Source: Alphaproteobacteria bacterium (lineage in GTDB: Bacteria > Pseudomonadota > Alphaproteobacteria > Caulobacterales > Hyphomonadaceae). From it: a stretch of DNA of 51,216 nucleotides. Of this stretch, positions 7,514 through 15,988 are shown piece after piece; positions within the stretch are counted from its first letter, which is position 1, and each line of letters begins with the position of its first letter. Below the pieces are notes generated by a model, which saw only the letters and a list, made by a program, of their open reading frames with translations, made no database searches and was not told the origin of the DNA. The stretch lies in contig JAGWYJ010000021.1 of the NCBI GenBank assembly GCA_018969425.1, forward strand, positions 1 through 51,216, written 5' to 3'. Both the position numbers and the translations under genes were made by a program.

Positions 7514-8299
7514 TTAAGAGACATCCATCCCCAAAGGATCGCACGCGCCGAAGACCGCCGCAGAGGCCCCCGTGAGTCGGGCCCACATCTGATCTCCCCA
7601 CGAATAGTGCCACCACTCTGTCGGGTTATTGGAAAACCCCGCCTCGGCCATAACCCAGTACAGGAGACGACGGTTGGCCCGGGCCTCATCGTCAGACATC
7701 GACAGCCCTCCTGTCCCTTCGCATCCGTCCGTCCAGGCGAGACGGGTGAGATCGTCAAATATCCCTCCCATAAACAGGGGTTGCCGGTTGTGAGAAAAGA
7801 TCAGCGTCAGATCGAGAGCTCCGCCAGTGGAATGCGGGGATGGAGAGGTCGGCCCCGATGTGGGCGCAGACCAGTATTTCTCCACCTCCTCGACCAGGCG
7901 ATCTCCCTCAAGGTCCGGTCGCCGCTCCCGCAGCCAGGCCGGGAACCACTCATCATGAAAAAAGCGCTGGATCGCCTGCGGCCGCCAGGCGTCATAGAGA
8001 AAGATCTCGAGACCCGCGCGCCGGAGGCGATCGTTGACGGCGCGCAGCCTCGACAGGACGCTGAGGCGAACGAAGAGCTCAGGCAGGGAGCCGGGCGCCG
8101 TTACGTAATAGGGCGGATTGAACGGCGAATTGTAGTGATTGCATCCCGCCACGCCCTCCTCGCGCGCGTCGAGACACCCCTCGGAGGCCATGGGTCCGGC
8201 CAGGTCGATCGGCACGGACAGCCGATAGTCCCCGCGACGCCTCAACGCGTCCTCGGAGGAGGGTATCGGTCGCCGCTTCAGATCCGACAGGTCCTTCAT
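7514..8299 (-). CDS. D-alanyl-D-alanine dipeptidase, VanX/DdpX type (M15D)
   Basis: 261 residues. The peptidase M15 zinc site is complete: the SxHxxGxAxD motif with His156 and Asp163, and the ExxH pair Glu228-His231 in EWWHY. The substrate-contacting Arg106 lies in YDAWRP. VanX enzymes hydrolyse D-Ala-D-Ala, either for vancomycin resistance or for recycling dipeptide released by DD-carboxypeptidases. No vanHA or vanRS genes are present, so recycling or salvage is more likely. There is no clear signal peptide from the ATG at 8299, so it appears cytoplasmic; an upstream ATG at 8371 would add 24 poorly conserved residues. A GGGAG element lies 11 bases before the chosen start. A hypothetical gene follows 23 nt downstream. 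Confidence 0.88.
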   Translation of the reverse strand: MKDLSDLKRRPIPSSEDALRRRGDYRLSVPIDLAGPMASEGCLDAREEGVAGCNHYNSPFNPPYYVTAPGSLPELFVRLSVLSRLRAVNDRLRRAGLEIFLYDAWRPQAIQRFFHDEWFPAWLRERRPDLEGDRLVEEVEKYWSAPTSGPTSPSPHSTGGALDLTLIFSHNRQPLFMGGIFDDLTRLAWTDGCEGTGGLSMSDDEARANRRLLYWVMAEAGFSNNPTEWWHYSWGDQMWARLTGASAAVFGACDPLGMDVS

Positions 8300-8538
8300 C
8301 CGGTATCGCGCTCCCTGGTTCGGCCCGGGTCCCGCCCCATCATCTCCGACCCGGGTCCAGCGACCAGCCAAGCAGGGTTCGGCTCCTCCTGAAAGCTCGA
8401 AAGCCCATTCGAGGCCTCCCCCTTCTTACAGATGAGGCGTGCCTAGGCAAAACCTCGCGCCCCCCGAGTTGCATTTCCCGTGCGCTTGGCGCTTAAGCTT
8501 GTCCAGCATTTGACGCTGAGAGCGGGACGGAGACAAAC

Positions 8539-9744
8539 ATGCGTGAGGCGGTGATCGTATCAACGGCCAGGACGGGCCTGGCCAAGTCGGCCCGAGGCGG
8601 CTTCAACCAGACCCATGGGGCGGCTCTTGGCGGACACGCCATTCAGCACGCCATTCAGCGGGCCGGCCTTGAACCGGGCGAGGTCGAAGACGTGTACCTG
8701 GGCTGCGCCAACCCTGAAGGCGCCACCGGCGGCAACATCGCCCGCCAGGCAGCGCTCTGGGCCGGCTGCCCGACCACGGTGGCCGGAGCGACCATCAACC
8801 GCTTCTGCTCCTCGGGCCTCAACGCCGTGGCGCTCGCCGCCGGCCAGATCCGGGACGGTTCGGATATCGTGATCGGAGGCGGGGTGGAGAGCATCTCGCT
8901 GGTCCAGCTGTCCGGAAAGGGCAACCGGTTCATGGCGGCCGACGTCAAGCTCTCCGCGAGCATCCCGGCCATCTACATGACCATGATCGAGACAGCTGAG
9001 ATCGTTGCGGATCGCTACGGGGTGACCCGCGAAGCGCAGGACCTTTACGCCCTCTCCTCGCAGCAGCGTACTGCGGCGGCCCAGGCGGCCGGCAAGTATG
9101 CTGACGAGATCGTGCCGATGGCCACCAAGATGGCCCAGACCAACAAGGAGACCGGCGAGGTCACGATCGTGGACACCGTCGTCACGCGCGATGACTGCAA
9201 CCGTCCTCAGACCACTCTCGCCGACCTGCAGAAACTCGAGCCTGTGTTCAAGGGCGGGCAGAAGGTCCAGCAGGGTCGCCACATCACCGCGGGCAACGCC
9301 TCTCAGTTCTCCGACGGCGGCGCCGCTCTCGTGCTGATGGAAGCCAAGGAAGCGGCTCGTCGCGGCCTGTCGCCGCTCGGCGCCTTCCGCGGCTTCGCTG
9401 TTGCAGGGTGCGAGCCCGACGAGATGGGGATCGGTCCGGTCTTCGCCGTGCCGCGCCTTCTTGAACGGCACGGCCTGAAGATCGACGACATCGATTTGTG
9501 GGAGCTGAACGAGGCCTTCGCCTCGCAGTGCCTCTACTCGCGCGACCGGCTCGGGATCGATCCGGAGAAGTACAATGTGAACGGGGGATCGATCTCCATC
9601 GGCCACCCGTACGGGGTCACGGGCGCGCGCTGCACAGGGCACATCCTCCTCGAGGGTCGGCGCCGCAAGGCCAAATACGGCGTTGTCACGATGTGCATCG
9701 GCGGCGGTCAGGGCGCAGCCGGACTGTTCGAGTTCTATCACTGA
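8539..9744 (+). CDS. Acetyl-CoA C-acyltransferase (thiolase)
   Basis: 401 residues. Catalytic residues of the thiolase family are all present: nucleophile Cys90 in NRFCSSGLN, His356 in IGHPYGVTGAR, and the general-base Cys386 in TMCIGGGQG; the NEAFA loop is also intact. It cleaves 3-ketoacyl-CoA to acetyl-CoA plus a shortened acyl-CoA, or condenses two acetyl-CoA. Length and the GHPYG variant resemble degradative thiolases, but chain-length preference cannot be read. The ATG at 8539 has GGACGGAGA just upstream. It is convergent with a second thiolase, with a shared hairpin between. In this neighbourhood it could serve the final step of beta-oxidation or branched-chain breakdown. Confidence 0.93.
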   Translation: MREAVIVSTARTGLAKSARGGFNQTHGAALGGHAIQHAIQRAGLEPGEVEDVYLGCANPEGATGGNIARQAALWAGCPTTVAGATINRFCSSGLNAVALAAGQIRDGSDIVIGGGVESISLVQLSGKGNRFMAADVKLSASIPAIYMTMIETAEIVADRYGVTREAQDLYALSSQQRTAAAQAAGKYADEIVPMATKMAQTNKETGEVTIVDTVVTRDDCNRPQTTLADLQKLEPVFKGGQKVQQGRHITAGNASQFSDGGAALVLMEAKEAARRGLSPLGAFRGFAVAGCEPDEMGIGPVFAVPRLLERHGLKIDDIDLWELNEAFASQCLYSRDRLGIDPEKYNVNGGSISIGHPYGVTGARCTGHILLEGRRRKAKYGVVTMCIGGGQGAAGLFEFYH

Positions 9745-9771
9745 GACAGACGCTTCTGAAGCGCTTCGCAG

Positions 9772-9799
9772 CGGCCCGGCCTTATCGGCCGGGCCGTTT
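9772..9799 (+). terminator. Rho-independent terminator
   Basis: A 10-bp GC stem (9772-9781 with 9787-9796) with a 5-nt loop, followed by TTT and a further T-rich patch (TTTGCTTTC). It lies 28 nt after the stop of the first thiolase gene and can also stop the convergent one. Confidence 0.8.
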
Positions 9800-9877
9800 G
9801 CTTTCAGGGGGACGGATTGTTCAGAGCGGACGTCCTCGCATCGACATCAGACCTCATCGAGCGAGGTCCGGTCGGCT

Positions 9878-11116
9878 TCAGATCCGTTCGATGATGATCG
9901 CCGGCGCCATGCCGCCTGCGGCGCACATGGTGACGAGACCGCGTCGCAGATCCCTCCGCTCAAGCTCGTCCAGAACGGTTCCGATCAGGATCGAGCCGGT
10001 GGCGCCGATGGGATGACCGAGCGCCATCGCGCCGCCGTTCACATTGACCTTGTCACGATCGAGGCGAAGATCCCGGATGAACTTTTCCGCCACGACGGCG
10101 AAGGCCTCATTGATCTCGAAAAGATCGATGTCCTCGAGCCGAAGGCCCGCCTTCTCAAGGACCTTACGGGCCGCCGGCACCGGGGCGTTCAGCATGAGCG
10201 TGGGGCTGTCGCCCATGTTCGCCATGGCCACCACGCGCGCGCGCGGCTTCAGGCCGTTGCGTCGGGCGTAATCGGGGGAGGCCAGAAGCAGAGCGGCGGC
10301 GCCGTCGACCACGCCCGACGAATTTCCGGCATGATGGACATGCCGGATCTGCAGATCCGGATAGACCTGCCGGATCAGGCTTCCATAGGTCATCCCTGTG
10401 TCGTCGAGAGGGTATTCCGCCATCGCCTCAAAGGCCGGCTTGAGGGCCGCCAGCCCTTCCATGGTGGTCTGCGGCCTCGGAAATTCCTCACGATCCAGAG
10501 CCAGACGGCCGTCCTCATGTCGGACGGGCACCAGACTCCTGTCGAAACGGCCCTCGCGAATGGCGCGATCAGCCCGAACCTGGCTCTCCAGCGCGAGCGC
10601 GTCGAGCGCTTCGCGCGGAATCCCTTCGAGGGTCGCAATGGCGTCCGCACACACTCCCTGATGGCTCTGAGGATGGGACGCGCGCAGTCTCAGATTTCCG
10701 GCGTCCATCATCTGAGGCGACTTCGGGTCGGCTGTGGAGCTTGTGTAGCTCATCATCTCCGTTCCGCCCGCGACGACCAGATCGGACATTCCCGACATTA
10801 CGGTCGAGGCCGCAAAATTGACTGTCGAGATGCCCGACCCGCAGAACCGGTCGATGGTCACGCCGGAGGACCGGACGTCATAGCCCGCATCCAGAGCCGC
10901 CATACGCCCCAGATCCATCGCCTGACGACCGCGCTGGCTCGATACGCCCCAGATTACGTCGTCGACCTCAGCGGTGTTGAGGGCGTTTCGCTCGGCAAGA
11001 GCCTTCAGAACGGTTGACGCCAGCTGCTGAGGATGAAGCTCGGCGAGCGCGCCCTTACCCACCCGCCCGATCCCGCGGGGCGTTCGGCAGGCGTCAATGA
11101 TCCAGGCCTCGGTCAT
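9878..11116 (-). CDS. Acetyl-CoA C-acetyltransferase family protein (second thiolase)
   Basis: 412 residues from the ATG at 11116, which has GGGAGA eight bases upstream. Catalytic Cys92 in DRFCGSGIS, His368 in ALGHPIGATGS and Cys398 in TMCAAGG are intact, as is NEAFA. It differs clearly from the rightward thiolase (GHPIG rather than GHPYG), so the pair is not a recent duplication. It probably covers a different acyl-chain range in beta-oxidation, working with the acyl-CoA enzymes elsewhere in the window. A GST gene lies 108 nt upstream on the same strand. Confidence 0.92.
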   Translation of the reverse strand: MTEAWIIDACRTPRGIGRVGKGALAELHPQQLASTVLKALAERNALNTAEVDDVIWGVSSQRGRQAMDLGRMAALDAGYDVRSSGVTIDRFCGSGISTVNFAASTVMSGMSDLVVAGGTEMMSYTSSTADPKSPQMMDAGNLRLRASHPQSHQGVCADAIATLEGIPREALDALALESQVRADRAIREGRFDRSLVPVRHEDGRLALDREEFPRPQTTMEGLAALKPAFEAMAEYPLDDTGMTYGSLIRQVYPDLQIRHVHHAGNSSGVVDGAAALLLASPDYARRNGLKPRARVVAMANMGDSPTLMLNAPVPAARKVLEKAGLRLEDIDLFEINEAFAVVAEKFIRDLRLDRDKVNVNGGAMALGHPIGATGSILIGTVLDELERRDLRRGLVTMCAAGGMAPAIIIERI

Positions 11117-11224
11117 GCTGTTGTCTCCCGTCACACTCCGCGCGATTAGCGCACAAATCCGCCCCACCCGCCAGATCTCCGGAGCGAGGCTCCGGCCCGG
11201 GCGGACACCTGTCTTCAGCGTCGT

Positions 11225-11851
11225 CTAACGCCCAAGCGCGTAGGGCCCGCCGCGCTCGAGGGCGACCTTCCAGGCCGGCCTCTGATGCATCCGGTCCAGC
11301 CAGGCGCTGAAGGCGGGATAGGCCTCCAGCCGCCCCTGGGCCCGGGCGGCCTCGGCGACAAAGCTCATCATGATGTCCGCGCCTGTCAGCGTCTCGCCGA
11401 CAAAGAAGGCTCGACCGGCGAGCGAGGCCTCGACATATCCCAGATGATTGGCGATTTCCGAATCGATACGGGGCCGCAAGGGAGCTCCGGCCTCCTTGAG
11501 GCGGGCGACATACATATTGAGCAGTATCGGCAGCATGGCCGACCCCTCAGCGTAGTGCAGCCACTGCAGGTAGGCTTCATGGTCCTCCCCGCCCGGGCTC
11601 GGCGCCAACCGGCCGCCTCCGTGTCTGCGAATGACGTAATCCACGATCGCGCCCGTCTCGATGACCGTTCTGTCGCCATCGGTCAGAACCGGGCTCTTGC
11701 CCAGGGGATGCACCGCCTTGAGTGCGGCCGGCGCGAGGCGGGTCTGGGGATCACGCTCGTAATGGCGGATCTCGTAGGTAAGGGCGAGCTCCTCGAGGAG
11801 CCAGAGAACACGCTGGGAGCGCGACTCGTTGAGATGGTGAACTGTCAGCAT
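11225..11851 (-). CDS. Glutathione S-transferase
   Basis: 208 residues with the soluble GST layout. The N-terminal thioredoxin-like domain begins LTVHHLNESRSQRVLWLLEE, where Ser11 or Ser13 could activate glutathione. The cis-Pro lies in GKSPVL and the ETGAIVDY segment binds the glutamyl part. The all-helical C-domain includes the N-capping box FVGETLTGADIMMSF. It conjugates or reduces electrophiles with glutathione in the cytoplasm. Substrate is unknown. It is divergent from the VanZ-like gene and upstream of a thiolase gene. Confidence 0.9.
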   Translation of the reverse strand: MLTVHHLNESRSQRVLWLLEELALTYEIRHYERDPQTRLAPAALKAVHPLGKSPVLTDGDRTVIETGAIVDYVIRRHGGGRLAPSPGGEDHEAYLQWLHYAEGSAMLPILLNMYVARLKEAGAPLRPRIDSEIANHLGYVEASLAGRAFFVGETLTGADIMMSFVAEAARAQGRLEAYPAFSAWLDRMHQRPAWKVALERGGPYALGR

Positions 11852-12010
11852 GGGAGCCCCGAAGACCTTTCAAGAGGAGCGTCCTTGATAGCGGGCCTCA
11901 GAGCGGACGTCACGCTCATGGGGACGACTGCCGGGAAATTCGCGCAATCCGTTCACGCCCTATCAACATCGCCGCGCTCCTATGGATCGTCCCCCAAAGG
12001 TCCATGCGAC

Positions 12011-12433
12011 ATGATCCGACGACCTGCAGCACCGCCTCGCCTGAACCTCGCGACGCCGACAGCGATCGTCTCATGCCTGGCGGGCGGGGGTCTGATCCTG
12101 TGGGGCGGCCTGAGCGCCCATGACCCTCTGGAGCCCTTCATAGCCTCTGATGATGTTCGTCATCTGCTATGCTTCGCCATCCTCGGGGTCTGCGCGGGCG
12201 GCGCACCGGGACGGGGCCTCAGGCTGGCCGGCCTGCTGATCGTTCTGTGCCTTGCCCCGGGCCTTGAGGCGCTCCAGGCCCTCACCCCGGGACGCACGCC
12301 CTCCCTCGACGACGGAGCGCATTCGGCGCTGGGCGGATGTGTCGGGTTCATCCTCTCCTCATGTTCGACCATGATCTGGCGCAGATTTATCCGCGCCCGA
12401 CCGACGGCGAGGCTTGAGCCGGCCTTCGCCTGA
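12011..12433 (+). CDS. VanZ-like family membrane protein
   Basis: 140 residues with about four hydrophobic segments. The family pattern is visible: DDVRHLLCFAILG (the 'DKvxHfxaf' helix) and EALQALTPGRTPSLDD (the 'ExxQ..xxgRxxsxxD' loop), then a final helix. VanZ-like proteins are small inner-membrane proteins of unknown general role; despite the name most have nothing to do with glycopeptide resistance. The ATG at 12011 precedes the first helix; the frame is open far upstream across the GST gene, which is a shadow. A 9-bp inverted repeat with a long loop (12435-12443 with 12468-12476) follows the stop and may terminate transcription. Confidence 0.75.
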   Translation: MIRRPAAPPRLNLATPTAIVSCLAGGGLILWGGLSAHDPLEPFIASDDVRHLLCFAILGVCAGGAPGRGLRLAGLLIVLCLAPGLEALQALTPGRTPSLDDGAHSALGGCVGFILSSCSTMIWRRFIRARPTARLEPAFA

Positions 12434-12526
12434 GACGCAAGCGGCATACAGCTCCATCCGCGCGCCGCGCTTGCGTGCCGGCGCCGTGAGCATCATAGTC
12501 GTCTCCCAACGTCGAAGGATGCCTCC

Positions 12527-13411
12527 ATGACCAACCGATTCCGTCTCGCGCTTGCAGCAGGCCTCGCCCTTTCGGCCGCCCTCCCGGCCGTCGCTCAGGA
12601 GCCCTCGGTCTTTGTGAGACCCTACTGGTGGGACAAGCCGGTGGTCGAAGGTCTCGGTCGCGCGATGATGGACGTCGCCCCCAACCGGGCCCGCTTCGAG
12701 GTCTCCTTTGTGGAAACCGACAATCAGTCTGCAGCGGCGACGAAAAAGGCGGTCGCCCGCGCGCGCCTCGCCTATGAGGCGATCCGGAAAGTCGCCGGAG
12801 ACAAGGCCCGGGTGACCACCAGCGTCAACGTCAACGCCTATTTCGAACAATACCGCGACAAGGATGGAAATATCCTCACCAACGACCGCGCGGACCGGGT
12901 GAAGGGGTATGAGGCCAGGGCGGCCATGACGGTCACGCTCACCGATACGGCGCTCGCCGGTCGCGCACGCGCTGCGGCTCTGGCGCTGGCCCCCCAGAAC
13001 TCCGGAGAAATCTACGTCTACCTCGAAGAGACCGCCGAGATGCAGCGCGACATCCTCAATGAAGCCGCCAAGGACGCCCGCGAGCGCGCCCGAGGCGTCG
13101 CGAGCGCCGCCGGGGCCAAGCTTGGAGACCTTCTGGTCATTCAGGAGGGGTCGGAGTCATGCATGGGGAACTGGTCGACCGGCCAGGCGGCCCGCGTGAT
13201 GAACCCGGACAGCAATTACCGCTATGCCCCGATGGCGGCGATGGCGCCGCCAGCCCCGCCGCCGCCGCCTGCGCCTGTGGCCAGCGGGATGGTCGACGGA
13301 CGTCAGGTGACAATCACCGAAGCCGATCTCGCCCAGCTCAATCTCCCGAATGATGAGCTTCCGAGGACCATATCGGCCAATGTCTGCGTCATCTACACGC
13401 TGACCAAGTGA
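12527..13411 (+). CDS. Secreted SIMPL-domain (DUF541) protein
   Basis: 294 residues. A signal peptide (residues 1-23, cleavage near AVAQ) is followed by the SIMPL fold: EGLGRAMMDVAPNRARFEV opens the domain and the AAKDARERARGVASAAGAKL helix is diagnostic. A Pro-rich segment (PPAPPPPPAP) interrupts the region near residue 245 before the last strands. E. coli YggE is the best-known relative, with a periplasmic stress-related role. AAGGA lies about eight bases before the ATG. Its exact role here is unknown. Confidence 0.85.
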   Translation: MTNRFRLALAAGLALSAALPAVAQEPSVFVRPYWWDKPVVEGLGRAMMDVAPNRARFEVSFVETDNQSAAATKKAVARARLAYEAIRKVAGDKARVTTSVNVNAYFEQYRDKDGNILTNDRADRVKGYEARAAMTVTLTDTALAGRARAAALALAPQNSGEIYVYLEETAEMQRDILNEAAKDARERARGVASAAGAKLGDLLVIQEGSESCMGNWSTGQAARVMNPDSNYRYAPMAAMAPPAPPPPPAPVASGMVDGRQVTITEADLAQLNLPNDELPRTISANVCVIYTLTK

Positions 13412-13506
13412 CCGGAGGGCCCGTCGGGACATTGTGCCTGGCTGAGCGGCTCGGCTAAGGTGGCGCTGCGGGGACGCAGCGCCCGTGATTCCGGACCTCG
13501 CAGCCG

Positions 13507-13992
13507 ATGCGCCAGCTTACGCTCCTGCGGCACGCGAAAGCCGAACCCGGCGGCGGCGCCACGGACTTCGAGCGCTCGCTGAATGAACGCGGACGAAGCG
13601 ACGCTTCCAGAATGGGATGGGCGCTCATCGAGGCGGGCGTGGCCCCTGACGTCGTTCTCATATCCTCCTCGTCCCGCACCCGTCAGACCTGGGAGCAGAT
13701 CGCCCGCACCTTCCCGGGGGCTGAGCCGCGCTTTCTCGACAGCCTGTATCTCGCCCCTCCTGACGCCCTTCTTCAGGAAGCCGAGGCGGCCGGCGCCGAA
13801 AGAGTGATGATCATCGCTCACAATCCCGGGCTGCAGGACCTTGCTGCGGATCTCGGCGGCGGACGCACGCCGCTGGCGAGACGTATCGAAGCGGATTTTC
13901 CGACAGCGGCCGCCGCTCTCTTCGAACGGAAGAACGAAGAGGCCCCGTGGCGCCTTCTCGCGTTTCTGTCGCCGAAAGATGGTTCCGGATAA
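13507..13992 (+). CDS. sixA: SixA-type histidine phosphatase
   Basis: 161 residues. LTLLRHAKAEP carries the RHG/RHA motif with the phospho-accepting His8, the DFERSLNERG loop follows, and IAHNPGLQDLA holds the second catalytic His. This is the short SixA branch of the histidine phosphatase superfamily. In E. coli SixA removes phosphate from the phosphotransferase NPr; whether that partner exists here cannot be seen. It is cytoplasmic. The gene ends 15 nt before the convergent antiporter gene. Confidence 0.85.
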   Translation: MRQLTLLRHAKAEPGGGATDFERSLNERGRSDASRMGWALIEAGVAPDVVLISSSSRTRQTWEQIARTFPGAEPRFLDSLYLAPPDALLQEAEAAGAERVMIIAHNPGLQDLAADLGGGRTPLARRIEADFPTAAAALFERKNEEAPWRLLAFLSPKDGSG

Positions 13993-14007
13993 ACGAGCCG
14001 GGACAGA

Positions 14008-14997
14008 TCAGACCGGCCGCTCCAGTATCAGATACTTGAAGTCCCCGATCGTCCAGCCGTTGACCAGACCCGTGATGTAGGCGGCGTAGCAGGCGAGAAA
14101 CACAAGCGCCGTTCCGATTCCGATCCGACGGCGCAGCAGGATCAGCAGGAGGATCATCGCCGCCGCGGCCGCCATCAGCCAGTGGCTGTAATCGTGGAAC
14201 TCCGGGCTCAGCGAGTACGTGCCGGTCAGAGCGACCACGCCGCCAGCGCCGAGCAGATTGAAGATGTTGGCGCCCAGGATATTTCCCATGGCGACATCGC
14301 TCTGCCGTCTCCATGCCGCCGCCATGCCCGCTCCCAGTTCCGGCAGAGACGAACCGATCGCCAGAAGGGTCAGACCAATCGTTTCCTGACTGAATTCAGT
14401 CTTTTCAGAGAGGAAAATTCCGCCGTCCACGAGGATCCTGGACCCCAGAGGCAAACCGACCACGCCAATCAGGATCAGAATCGCCATCCTCCAGGCCGGG
14501 GTCGCCTCGATCGCCTTCTCCTCGGGCGTATCTTCCGTCAGATCGCGACGCCCGATCATCCAGGCGATCAGGACATAAATCAGAAGGACCGCCAGAAAGG
14601 CCGATCCGATCAGAGGCGAAAGACCGTAGGACCGGGTCAACGCCACCCAGGCGATTGTGGCCGCCATCATCACCAGCGCGGTGACAATGATGCGGGGCGC
14701 CCGGGTGGAAATGGGGAAAATGATCGCCGGCAGGGCAAGGACCAGCCAGATGTTCGCGATATTCGAGCCGACGATTGCGCCCTGAGCGAGCCCCGGACGA
14801 CCGTTCATGGCGCTGACAACAGAAATGATCAGCTCCGGAAGGGACGTTCCGAACCCGACAATCACCACCCCGACCAGAAGGGGAGACACGTTGGCCTTAT
14901 AGGACGCCGCCAACGCGCCGCGGACCAGACAGTCCCCTGAATAGAGGAGGACGCCGAACCCTGCGAGAAGAAACACTAACGCCGACGCCAGCTCCAT
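14008..14997 (-). CDS. Calcium/sodium antiporter, CaCA family (YrbG-like)
   Basis: 329 residues with about ten transmembrane helices. Both alpha-repeats of the CaCA family are present: GFGTSLPELIISV with GAIVGSNIANI, and AIGSSLPELGAGM with GNILGANIFNLL. The Glu of each SLPEL coordinates the exchanged cation. It probably extrudes Ca2+ in exchange for Na+ or H+ across the inner membrane. A short hydrophobic peptide gene lies 35 nt upstream in the same direction. Confidence 0.92.
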   Translation of the reverse strand: MELASALVFLLAGFGVLLYSGDCLVRGALAASYKANVSPLLVGVVIVGFGTSLPELIISVVSAMNGRPGLAQGAIVGSNIANIWLVLALPAIIFPISTRAPRIIVTALVMMAATIAWVALTRSYGLSPLIGSAFLAVLLIYVLIAWMIGRRDLTEDTPEEKAIEATPAWRMAILILIGVVGLPLGSRILVDGGIFLSEKTEFSQETIGLTLLAIGSSLPELGAGMAAAWRRQSDVAMGNILGANIFNLLGAGGVVALTGTYSLSPEFHDYSHWLMAAAAAMILLLILLRRRIGIGTALVFLACYAAYITGLVNGWTIGDFKYLILERPV

Positions 14998-15032
14998 GAC
15001 CCCTGCTCCCCAGCCGGACCCGCCTCAGCGTG

Positions 15033-15113
15033 TCAGTCGATACGACGATATTCCAGAAGATTGAGAACGCCGAACACCGCCACAATGGCCAGAATCGCCC
15101 AAACCGCCGCCAT
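15033..15113 (-). CDS. Small single-helix membrane protein (26 residues)
   Basis: A tiny frame reading MAAVWAILAIVAVFGVLNLL and then EYRRID before its TGA. It is one hydrophobic helix with a short charged end. The ATG at 15113 has GGAG six bases upstream; a second ATG two codons earlier overlaps that ribosome site. It sits immediately before the antiporter gene, on the same strand, so it may be co-translated or act as a partner or leader. I have the impression that short alphaproteobacterial membrane proteins with a similar 'LNxxEyxRxD' ending exist, but this was not checked. No other evidence of expression. Confidence 0.55.
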   Translation of the reverse strand: MAAVWAILAIVAVFGVLNLLEYRRID

Positions 15114-15309
15114 GATCATCTCCACTCAGAACTTTCATCCTTCATAACCCGCTTCGAACCGGTGCGCCATGCCGGAGCGTTTTCAGGGAGGCGGACAGAT
15201 CGAAGCGCCCTGATCAGAAAAAAGTTATCCCATGTTTCCGCCGGTTTTCGCCATTGATTTGCGCCAATCCCGGGGATTGTCTTTAATGGAGATAACCCGG
15301 GAGACGCTC

Positions 15310-15924
15310 ATGCGGTCATATCCGTCCATCCTGTCCGCACTTGTTCTCTCTCTCGCCGTATTCGGGTGCGACGCAGCGGACACCCCCGAGGCGGCGCTTG
15401 AAACTGCGGGCGCCGATCCGGGACTCGCCCCTCCGTCCGGCGACGCCGCACTTATCGCTGAAGCCCGCCGGGTGAGCGATCTTCTCGGAGGATGCGAGCG
15501 GCCCGTCGACGCTCCCGACGCCTCCAAGATCATCCCGCTGGAAACCGCCACCATCGCCATGGTTTCCTGCAGCATCGGGCCCTATTCCTATTCGGACCGG
15601 CTGTTCGTGATGAAAGAGGGCGCCCCTCCGCGCCTTCTCTCCCTGCCCGATTACAATGAAGACGGATGGTTTGCGAGCGACCAGATCGGCATGCCCGAGC
15701 TTGACGCAGGAACCGGCGTGCTCACCACGCTGAGCAAGGCGGCGAGCGACGGCCGATGCGGATCCGAGGGACGCTACGCATGGACAGGGACGCTTTTCCA
15801 GCTCCAGGAGCTTCGCTGGAGGGCGTGCGATGATCCCGATACGGCCGGCCCGACCTTTCCTCAGATCTGGCCGACCATGACCGGCAGTACGGTCGATCCG
15901 AACGCGAGCACTCCGGCGCCCTGA
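15310..15924 (+). CDS. Lipoprotein, DUF1176-like
   Basis: 204 residues. The signal ends in a lipobox-like LAVFGC, with Cys17 as the predicted lipidation site. The C-terminal half (LTTLSKAASDGRCGSEGRYA, W-TG-LFQLQELRWRACDD) follows the DUF1176 pattern, in which a GDCG-type segment precedes a Trp and then an 'F.L...R...C' strand. Further cysteines (GGCERP, VSCSIG) could pair after export. Function is unknown. The ATG at 15310 is supported by GGGAGA six bases upstream; an upstream frame extension lacks a signal. Confidence 0.7.
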   Translation: MRSYPSILSALVLSLAVFGCDAADTPEAALETAGADPGLAPPSGDAALIAEARRVSDLLGGCERPVDAPDASKIIPLETATIAMVSCSIGPYSYSDRLFVMKEGAPPRLLSLPDYNEDGWFASDQIGMPELDAGTGVLTTLSKAASDGRCGSEGRYAWTGTLFQLQELRWRACDDPDTAGPTFPQIWPTMTGSTVDPNASTPAP

Positions 15925-15988
15925 CGGGCCCCATCTCTCTCATCGTCCAACCGCCAGCCGCTAGCCCTGACAAGCCGCCGGCGCGGGG

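Noticed and set aside
7514-8299. Glycopeptide resistance determinant
   Set aside because: Only a VanX-type peptidase is present; the VanZ-like gene at 12011 belongs to a broad family and there is no vanHA ligase set.
9683-11017. 444-codon frame antisense to the second thiolase
   Set aside because: The thiolase with all catalytic residues lies on the other strand.
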